Source: an uncultured Bacteroidaceae bacterium (lineage in GTDB: Bacteria > Bacteroidota > Bacteroidia > Bacteroidales > Bacteroidaceae). Taken from it: 19,491 nt of DNA. Below the pieces are notes generated by a model, which did not search any database, had not been told where the DNA came from, and saw only the letters and a program-made list of their open reading frames with translations. Shown one piece after another: positions 14,181-19,491 of the stretch; the stretch's first letter is position 1, and each line of letters starts with the position of its first letter. The translations under genes and the position numbers were made by a program. The stretch lies in NCBI GenBank assembly GCA_904501945.1, contig CAJGCU010000041.1, positions 1-19,491 on the forward strand, in the 5' to 3' direction.

Positions 14181-14912
14181 TTACTTCATGTTTGTATAAA
14201 CATTCTGCACGTCATCAAACTCTTCAAGACGCTCTACCATCTTATCAATAGTCTCACGCTGTTCGTCTGTAACTTCCTTCAAGTCGTTAGGCACATAAGT
14301 GAACTCTGCTCCAGTGATTTCGAAACCATTGTCTTCGAGATACTTCTGAATCTGCGCAAAAGACTTTGGGTCACCATATACTGTAATAGTAGTTTCGTCT
14401 TTCTCCTCATCGTATTCCTCGTCAAACTCATCGTTCACGCCATACTCAATAGCCTCAAGAATAAATTCATCCATATCAAGGCCCTCCTTCTTCTTGAAAG
14501 TGAACTGGCTGTAGTGGTCAAAGAGGAACGAAAGAGAACCTGTAGTACCCATATTGCCATTGAACTTGTTGAAAACTGAACGCACGTCAGCTACAGTACG
14601 AGTAGTGTTATCTGTCAGCGTATCAACAAAAACTGCAACTCCATGAGGACCATATCCTTCGTATGTCACACTCTTCCAGGCAGACTTATCCTTTCCAATA
14701 GCGTTCTTAATCGCACGGTCGACATTATCTTTTGGCATATTCTCATGACGACAAGTCGCAATGACAGCACGAAGGTGTGCGTTGTTGTCTGGGTCTGGAC
14801 CACCTTCAGCCACAGCAATAGCAATCTGCTTGCCAAGACGTGTGAAAGTCTTCGCCATATTACCCCATCTCTTCATTTTTCTTGCTTTACGGAATTCAAA
14901 TGCGCGTCCCAT
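14181..14912 (-). CDS. YebC/PmpR/TACO1 family protein
   Basis: A 243-residue member of the YebC family, with the standard N-terminus M-G-R-A-F-E-F-R-K-A-R-K-M-K-R-W and the helical domain G-K-Q-I-A-I-A-V-A-E-G-G-P-D-P-D-x-N. The hallmark N-M-P-K-D-N-V-D-R-A-I-K is followed by Y-E-G-Y-G-P-H-G-V-A and by the acidic middle domain rich in D-E-E. Full length is as expected. The family was first described as DNA-binding regulators; more recent work links YebC proteins and the mitochondrial TACO1 to translation of difficult (proline-rich) sequences. A place in the same unit as phenylalanyl-tRNA synthetase fits a translation role, though that is inference. The gene lies 21 bases after the small membrane-protein gene. 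Confidence 0.94.
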   Translation of the reverse strand: MGRAFEFRKARKMKRWGNMAKTFTRLGKQIAIAVAEGGPDPDNNAHLRAVIATCRHENMPKDNVDRAIKNAIGKDKSAWKSVTYEGYGPHGVAVFVDTLTDNTTRTVADVRSVFNKFNGNMGTTGSLSFLFDHYSQFTFKKKEGLDMDEFILEAIEYGVNDEFDEEYDEEKDETTITVYGDPKSFAQIQKYLEDNGFEITGAEFTYVPNDLKEVTDEQRETIDKMVERLEEFDDVQNVYTNMK

Positions 14913-14933
14913 AATTTCTCTTTTTCTTCTAAA

Positions 14934-15092
14934 TTATTGATTATTCTTATTTTTCTTCATTAAATAATAGCAAACGACCAAGCAAAAGGTTGGAATGATG
15001 AGAAACTCATTAAATCCTCCCACAACAATCTGCACAATCCACAGCACAATCAGCGCATAGTACAGATACTGATATACTTGGTATTTCGTCAT
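14934..15092 (-). CDS. small two-helix membrane protein
   Basis: A 52-residue protein from the ATG at 15092. That start lies one base after the pheT stop (TGA, C, ATG), a spacing typical of translational coupling. The frame is open further upstream inside pheT, but those starts would overlap the synthetase's conserved end. Two hydrophobic segments at about 10-24 and 27-44 are joined by a G-G-F-N turn, and a basic tail K-K-N-K-N-N-Q closes it. I do not recognise a named family. It is followed by yebC after 21 bases. Product reality is supported by position, start and membrane-like composition; the function is unknown. Confidence 0.7.
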   Translation of the reverse strand: MTKYQVYQYLYYALIVLWIVQIVVGGFNEFLIIPTFCLVVCYYLMKKNKNNQ

Positions 15093-15093
15093 G

Positions 15094-17616
15094 TCACTTT
15101 CCTCGAACAGTTGCTCCTGTTGACTTGCAGATGTTCTGCTCAATCTTGTTCATGACAGCCTCAATAGCTTTATCGTTCAGCGTCTTCTCTTCGCTCTGAA
15201 GCGTAAAGTTTACAGCATAAGACTTCTTTCCTGCCTCAAGGTTCTTTCCTTCATAAACGTCAAAGAGCTTCACCTCTTTCAGCAGCTTCTTCTCTGCCTG
15301 ATAAGCTGCAGCTTCAATCTGAGCAAACTGCACTCCCTCATCTACCAGCAGCGCCAAGTCACGGCTCACAGCAGGGAACTTAGAGAGTTCGTAGTAAGAC
15401 ACTGTCACCTTCTTGATGAGCTTCATCAAATTAGTCCAGTTGATGTCAGCATAAAAGACCGGAGCTTCGATGTCAAACATTTTGGCCACCTTCTTTGTCA
15501 CGATACCAAATTCAGCAATAGTCTTTCCGCCACGTTGCGCAATAGTTGTTGCAGCCGAGAACACATCGCTCTTCGCTTCGCCAAACACCAGTGCGCCGAA
15601 AGGCACGCCCAGACGCTTCAGGATGTTGAGCACATATGCCTTCATCTCATACACTGTGCTCTCCTCGTCAGCATGAGCCCAGTTGCCATTCACACGCTTA
15701 CCTGTCTGCCAAAGACCTAGATGGCAATCTTCGCTATAAGCAGCAAGAATCTTCTTTGACGATTCAGCGCTGGCCTTAAGCACATTGCCTTCCTCGTCAA
15801 CCTTCTCTTGATTCTTCTCGGCATCAAAGCGATAGCAATTACCATACTCAAAGAACTTCAAGTCAGGCATTCTGCGATTGCTGTTACGACTGATGCACTC
15901 CAAACCTCCAAAAAGGAGTGTCTGACGAAGCACAGCCAAGTCCTGGCTCAGCGGATTCATCAGCTTCACACAATTCTCGATAGGATAAACCTGCTGTCCA
16001 TTCTCATAATATGCCACCTTCGTAAGCGAATTGTTCAGAATTTCGTTGAAGCCACATCCCACGAGCTGCTCAGCCACGATGTTCTGCAGTTTATTACTCT
16101 TGTCCTGATCACCTTTAGTTGTGAGCGAAGAACGCACCTGTGAAGGAATCTCAATATTGTTATAGCCATAAATGCGCAGAATCTCTTCCACCACATCACA
16201 AGGCTTCTTTACATCCACACGGAAAGCTGGAGCCTTCACCTGCATCATCACACTGTCACTCTTCAGAATCTCAAAGCCAAGACTTGTCAGGATGCCCTGC
16301 TGTGTCTCTATCGCCAAATCCTTTCCAATGAGGTCAGCCACATACTGGTATTCCACATCAATAATGGCATCCTGCGGAAGCATATCATTCTTCACGTCAA
16401 CAATCTCCATGCTAATCTCGCCGCCTGCCAGCTCCTGCGCCAGCATCGCAGCACGCTTCAAAGCATAAATCTGACCCGCAGGGTCGATGCCACGTTCAAA
16501 ACGGAAACTCGCATCCGTCTGAAGGCCATGACGACGTGCGCTCTTACGAATCCATGTCGGATTGAAATATGCACTCTCGAAAAGCACATCTTTTGTAGTC
16601 TCATAAGTGCCGCTACCCTTTCCTCCAAACACGCCGGCAATACACATAGGCTCCTCTGCGTTGCAGATAGCCAGATCGCGCTCAGAAAGCTTATGTTCTT
16701 CACCATCGAGCGTAATGAACGGAGTACCTTCAGGCATAGTCTTCACCACCACCTTGCCACCTTTCACCATGTCGGCATCAAAGCAGTGCAACGGCTGGCC
16801 ATACGCCATCATGATATAGTTGGTGATATCGACAATATTGTTGATTGGACGCTGACCAATCACAGTCAATCTGTCCTTCAGCCATTTTGGACTTTCCTTC
16901 ACCTCGCAGTTCTTCACCGTTACAGCGCAATAGCGCGGACAAGCCTCACCAGCCTCCACTGTCACGTCAATCTTCAAATCATTGTTCTGCACCTTGAAGT
17001 CATCCACAGAAGGACGATGCAACTCTGTCTCAAAACCATTCTGCTTCAGATAAGCATAAAAGTCTCGAGCCACACCCCAGTGCGAACAAGCGTCAGAGTG
17101 GTTAGGTGTGATGTCCACCTCAATCACATAGTCGCTTTCCAATCCATAGTATTCAGCAGCAGGAGTGCCCACCACAGCATCCTCAGGCAACACGATGATG
17201 CCATCGTGGCTATTGCCCACGCCAATCTCATCTTCAGCACAAATCATGCCGTTCGACTCTACACCGCGCAGCTTGCTCTTCTTGATGACAAACTCCTTGT
17301 CACCATCATACAGCTTGCAGCCCAGCTGAGCCACAATCACCTTCTGGCCAGCGGCAACATTAGGTGCGCCACAGACAATCTGTTGCACCACTCCATTGCC
17401 CTCGTCGACAGTCGTCACATGCATGTGGTCACTATCTGGATGAGGCTCACACGTCAGAACCTGGCCAACCACCAGTCCTGCCAGTCCGCCCTTGATGCTC
17501 TGCACCTCTTCCACCGCCTCGACTTCCAAGCCCATGCTGGTGAGCGCCTTGCCCACCTCTTCAGCCGTCATGTCGAAGTCAACGTACTCTTTCAACCATT
17601 TGTATGAAATGTTCAT
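15094..17616 (-). CDS. pheT: phenylalanine--tRNA ligase beta subunit
   Basis: The 840-residue beta chain of the (alpha-beta)2 phenylalanyl-tRNA synthetase, which charges tRNA-Phe and edits misactivated tyrosine. Domains in order: an N-terminal segment M-N-I-S-Y-K-W-L-K-E-Y; an EMAP/tRNA-binding OB fold at about 40-155 (P-H-P-D-S-D-H-M-H-V, C-G-A-P-N-V); the B3/B4 editing region at about 215-390 (S-A-R-R-H-G, D-A-S-F-R-F-E-R-G-I-D just after); B5 at about 415-485; the catalytic-like core; and a C-terminal anticodon-binding FDX-ACB domain from about 745 (F-P-A-V-S-R-D-L-A-L-L). The length is normal for Bacteroidales. pheS is not adjacent, so the two subunits are made from separate loci or units. 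Its own promoter lies at 17686-17693. Confidence 0.97.
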   Translation of the reverse strand: MNISYKWLKEYVDFDMTAEEVGKALTSMGLEVEAVEEVQSIKGGLAGLVVGQVLTCEPHPDSDHMHVTTVDEGNGVVQQIVCGAPNVAAGQKVIVAQLGCKLYDGDKEFVIKKSKLRGVESNGMICAEDEIGVGNSHDGIIVLPEDAVVGTPAAEYYGLESDYVIEVDITPNHSDACSHWGVARDFYAYLKQNGFETELHRPSVDDFKVQNNDLKIDVTVEAGEACPRYCAVTVKNCEVKESPKWLKDRLTVIGQRPINNIVDITNYIMMAYGQPLHCFDADMVKGGKVVVKTMPEGTPFITLDGEEHKLSERDLAICNAEEPMCIAGVFGGKGSGTYETTKDVLFESAYFNPTWIRKSARRHGLQTDASFRFERGIDPAGQIYALKRAAMLAQELAGGEISMEIVDVKNDMLPQDAIIDVEYQYVADLIGKDLAIETQQGILTSLGFEILKSDSVMMQVKAPAFRVDVKKPCDVVEEILRIYGYNNIEIPSQVRSSLTTKGDQDKSNKLQNIVAEQLVGCGFNEILNNSLTKVAYYENGQQVYPIENCVKLMNPLSQDLAVLRQTLLFGGLECISRNSNRRMPDLKFFEYGNCYRFDAEKNQEKVDEEGNVLKASAESSKKILAAYSEDCHLGLWQTGKRVNGNWAHADEESTVYEMKAYVLNILKRLGVPFGALVFGEAKSDVFSAATTIAQRGGKTIAEFGIVTKKVAKMFDIEAPVFYADINWTNLMKLIKKVTVSYYELSKFPAVSRDLALLVDEGVQFAQIEAAAYQAEKKLLKEVKLFDVYEGKNLEAGKKSYAVNFTLQSEEKTLNDKAIEAVMNKIEQNICKSTGATVRGK

Positions 17617-17660
17617 ATCGTAATTTTTTTTAAAATTTCTTTTGCCTATCTAAAATATTT

Positions 17661-17678
17661 CACGCGCATACGCGCAAA
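17661..17678 (-). promoter_or_regulatory. GC-rich palindromic element in the pheT leader
   Basis: On the minus strand the sequence around GCGCGTATGCGCG lies directly after CGTTTTT, itself three bases after the -7 element. It matches the operon leader element at 3165-3182 at 11 of 13 core positions and has the same distance from the promoter to within one base. Confidence 0.55.
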
Positions 17679-17685
17679 AACGGTG

Positions 17686-17693
17686 CAAAGGTA
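17686..17693 (-). promoter_or_regulatory. -7 promoter element of the pheT unit
   Basis: TACCTTTG on the minus strand is an exact TAnnTTTG match, followed by CACCG. The -33 region is poor. The predicted start near 17680 leaves a leader of about 65 bases before the ATG at 17616. Confidence 0.6.
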
Positions 17694-17729
17694 TGAAAAA
17701 TTTAGATAAGTAAGAGGAAAGAGCACAAG

Positions 17730-17752
17730 TTTTCGTTGCCGAACAACGAAAA
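17730..17752. repeat. 9-bp perfect inverted repeat between ftsZ and pheT
   Basis: TTTTCGTTG (17730-17738) and CAACGAAAA (17744-17752) flank a 5-base loop. It sits after the ftsZ stop and about 37 bases upstream of the pheT -7 element. No T-run follows on either strand, so it may be a weak ftsZ terminator or a protein-binding site for pheT. Confidence 0.5.
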
Positions 17753-17811
17753 AATCATCCTACAAACAAGATATTGCCCCCAACCATTTGTTTTTTCGCA
17801 ATGGCAAGAAT

Positions 17812-19005
17812 CTATTCCTCTGTAAAGTCATTCAATTTCTGAATCAGCACATGGAGAAAATTCGGTTCCTTGCTATCGTCACCCCCGCCCTTAGAGACAT
17901 TCACATTCCCATCGTCGTCTCCAGGCTTAGGCAAGACATTCTTCACAGCGTTATCTCCATTGTAATATTTATCATACAACTTCTTGTAACGCTGCCCGGC
18001 ATCGCTCCTCACATCCCCTTCCACTTCGTCAGGGTCAAACCCCGTGGCAATAAGAGACACCTTGATTTCGTCCTCTAGCGTGCTGTCATGATAATGTCCC
18101 CAAAGCACTTCGACATTCTCGTTCATCCCCTCCATAAACTCATTGATTTCCTGAAGTTCAGACATCATGGCAGGTGCCTTGTCACCACTATACACAATAT
18201 ACAGCAATCGTCTGATTTTCCGCTTGTTCATATTCGACACCAGAGGCGAGTTCAAAGCCGCCGACATCGCCTTGAAGATACGCTTCTCGCCGCTTGCCTT
18301 TGCCAAAGACACCACAGCAGCCCCTCCGTCCTGCATCACGGTACACACATCCCTCAAGTCTCGGTTTATCTTTCCGTGCTCCGTAATAATCTCCGAAACC
18401 GTTCTCGTAGCCACTGTCAGCACTTCATCAGCCATCTTCATTCCGGCCTCCCAAGTCAGTTCCGCATACTGCTCATTCTCCAGCAGACGTTCATTGTTGA
18501 TGACAATCCACGAGTCCACATACTTCTTCAGTTCATCCATACCCACCAGAGCCTTCTCAATACGCTTCTTCCCTTCCATCTTGAAAGGCAGCGTCACCAC
18601 ACCCACAGTCAGGATGCCCCTTTCCTTCGCAGCACGCGCAATCACAGGAGCCACGCCCGTTCCCGTTCCGCCTCCCATGCCAGCCGTGATGAACACCATT
18701 TCCGTGTTATCATCAAACATCGAGTTGATTTCCGGCAGACATTTTTCTGCAATCTCACGTCCCAGCTCCGGGTTTCCGCCCGTACCAAGCCCATCGCCCA
18801 ACTGAATCTTGTTAGGCACCTTGTTCGCCTTCAGCACCTGGCTGTCGGTGTTAACCACCATAAAAGTCACATCCTTGACTTTCTCGTCCAACATGTGGTG
18901 TACAGCGTTGCCTCCTCCGCCACCCACACCAATCACTTTAATGACCTTCTTAGTCTTGTCCTCAATAGGGAAATTGAACGGGGCAAATTCCTCATCCTTC
19001 ATCAT
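17812..19005 (-). CDS. ftsZ: cell division protein FtsZ
   Basis: The tubulin-like GTPase that forms the division ring. The 397-residue protein has the nucleotide-binding segments G-V-G-G-G-G-G-N-A-V at 26-35, D-G-L-G-T-G-G-N-P at 71-79 and the tubulin signature G-G-G-T-G-T-G at 111-117. The T7 catalytic loop N-R-D-L-R-D-V keeps Asn214, Asp216 and Asp219. The folded domain ends near residue 325, leaving a short glycine/aspartate-rich linker. The C-terminal tail E-P-N-F-L-H-V-L-I-Q-K-L is unlike the usual D-I-P-A-F-L-R-R peptide that binds FtsA; only the P-x-F-L core is shared. No ftsA or other division gene is beside it, and the unit has its own promoter. Confidence 0.97.
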   Translation of the reverse strand: MMKDEEFAPFNFPIEDKTKKVIKVIGVGGGGGNAVHHMLDEKVKDVTFMVVNTDSQVLKANKVPNKIQLGDGLGTGGNPELGREIAEKCLPEINSMFDDNTEMVFITAGMGGGTGTGVAPVIARAAKERGILTVGVVTLPFKMEGKKRIEKALVGMDELKKYVDSWIVINNERLLENEQYAELTWEAGMKMADEVLTVATRTVSEIITEHGKINRDLRDVCTVMQDGGAAVVSLAKASGEKRIFKAMSAALNSPLVSNMNKRKIRRLLYIVYSGDKAPAMMSELQEINEFMEGMNENVEVLWGHYHDSTLEDEIKVSLIATGFDPDEVEGDVRSDAGQRYKKLYDKYYNGDNAVKNVLPKPGDDDGNVNVSKGGGDDSKEPNFLHVLIQKLNDFTEE

Positions 19006-19043
19006 TCAATTCTTGAATTTAATTAAATTAAACAAACAATTTT

Positions 19044-19061
19044 GCCAACCTTCAGGTTAGC
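19044..19061 (-). promoter_or_regulatory. hairpin in the ftsZ leader
   Basis: In the ftsZ transcript GCTAACC (19061-19055), loop TGAA and GGTTGGC (19050-19044) give a 7-bp stem with one G-U pair; on the opposite strand that pair is a mismatch. It lies about 20 bases after the predicted start and 38 bases before the start codon. Confidence 0.5.
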
Positions 19062-19088
19062 TTCTCACTTTATCATATATTCTCGCTA

Positions 19089-19121
19089 CAAAGATATCAA
19101 AAAACTTACTTTATTTCCAAA
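19089..19121 (-). promoter_or_regulatory. promoter of ftsZ
   Basis: TTTG (19121-19118), a 21-base spacer and TATCTTTG (19096-19089) give exact matches to both parts of the Bacteroidota consensus. It is followed by TAGCG. The leader is about 80 bases. Confidence 0.78.
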
Positions 19122-19141
19122 TTTTCATTCTTCTTTTTCAT

Positions 19142-19191
19142 AAAAAAATAAAAATCCTCACACAAAGCATTTAATTTTGTATAAGGATTTT
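19142..19191 (-). terminator. intrinsic terminator of rarA
   Basis: On the minus strand a 16-bp stem (19191-19176 with 19166-19151) with two T-G pairs and a 9-base loop is followed by TATTTTTTTA. The T-G pairs are mismatches on the plus strand, so it serves the rarA transcript and separates it from ftsZ. Confidence 0.88.
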
Positions 19192-19263
19192 ACATTTGTA
19201 AAAAACGAAGGTTTCCACACCCTCATTTTCCCATTTAAATTGCTTTCTTTCAACTACACCTCA

Positions 19264-19491
19264 TCACTTCCCGAACCTATCACCCCACAGCATCCTCATC
19301 CGCTCATTCAGCTTATTCTCCGACACATTCTCCTGCGGATGCCAAAAGCGCTCAGCCGTAGCCCCGTCAGGCAGGAACTGCTGCTTCACGAAATGCCCCT
19401 CATAGGCATGAGCATACTTGTAGTCCTTGCCATAGCCAAGCTGCGACATCAGCTTCGTCGGAGCGTTGCGCAAGTGAAGAGGAATCGACAA
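19264..19491 (-). CDS. rarA: replication-associated recombination protein A (partial, C-terminal end)
   Basis: Only the last 75 residues are in the window; the frame is open at the right edge, where the first visible codon is a TTG for leucine, not a start. The segment I-P-L-H-L-R-N-A-P-T-K-L-M, then L-G-Y-G-K-D-Y-K-Y-A-H and Q-Q-F-L-P-D is the typical C-terminal (MgsA/helical tetramerisation) part of RarA. RarA is an AAA+ ATPase related to clamp loaders that acts at stalled replication forks. The AAA+ domain lies outside the window. A strong terminator follows, so ftsZ is not dependent on this transcript. Confidence 0.9.
   Translation of the reverse strand: MSIPLHLRNAPTKLMSQLGYGKDYKYAHAYEGHFVKQQFLPDGATAERFWHPQENVSENKLNERMRMLWGDRFGK

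Noticed and set aside
16528..17607. A 359-codon plus-strand open frame.
   Set aside because: Entirely antisense to conserved pheT; histidine- and leucine-rich product typical of a shadow frame.
18088..19026. Long plus-strand open frames across 18088-19026 (also 18167-18805).
   Set aside because: Antisense to ftsZ, whose motifs are intact; composition is typical of shadow frames.

Overview
The window looks like a chromosomal segment of a Bacteroidales bacterium, most likely of the Prevotella group. Three things point there: Bacteroidota-type promoters (-7 element TAnnTTTG, sometimes with TTTG about 20 bases upstream) in front of most transcription units; several families largely confined to Bacteroidota (DUF4286, DUF4199, a DUF6452/DUF6048-like pair, lipoproteins with short lipoboxes); and housekeeping proteins that read as Bacteroidales versions. 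Species assignment is inference.

Left part (1-1726, minus strand): the N-terminal part of a lipoprotein with a TonB C-terminal-type domain, cut by the window edge, then a membrane-anchored DNA/RNA non-specific endonuclease. The 299-base gap between them holds a good minus-strand promoter and a 20-bp imperfect inverted repeat. At 1763-2835, plus strand, a promoter drives tRNA-Thr(CGT), followed closely by a DUF4286 protein and ruvC. A 410-base gap then holds a large alternative-hairpin structure and the promoter of the next unit.

Centre (3246-13273, plus strand): eleven tightly packed or overlapping genes that read as one operon behind the promoter at 3124-3155. They encode a DUF4199 membrane protein, a GT2 glycosyltransferase, a DUF6452-like lipoprotein, a DUF6048-like outer-membrane protein, ApbE flavin transferase, a Crp/Fnr-type regulator, an M3 metallopeptidase (Dcp-like), a small lipoprotein, a dCMP-deaminase-family enzyme, an S41 C-terminal processing protease and 5-formyltetrahydrofolate cyclo-ligase. 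The themes are envelope biogenesis, protein turnover and nucleotide/folate metabolism.

Right part (13444-19491, minus strand, convergent with the operon). From right to left: the C-terminal end of rarA with a strong intrinsic terminator; ftsZ behind its own promoter; pheT behind its own promoter, followed by a 52-aa membrane protein, yebC, a TSCPD-domain protein and an unrecognised lipoprotein whose stop codon lies in the loop of its terminator.

I see no insertion sequence, prophage, CRISPR array or defence island. This is mostly an ordinary core-genome region. The points most worth checking are non-coding: a GC-rich palindromic element placed just downstream of two unlinked promoters, an extended promoter signature shared by four units, the alternative hairpins after ruvC, and leader hairpins whose pairing depends on G-U pairs in one strand only.
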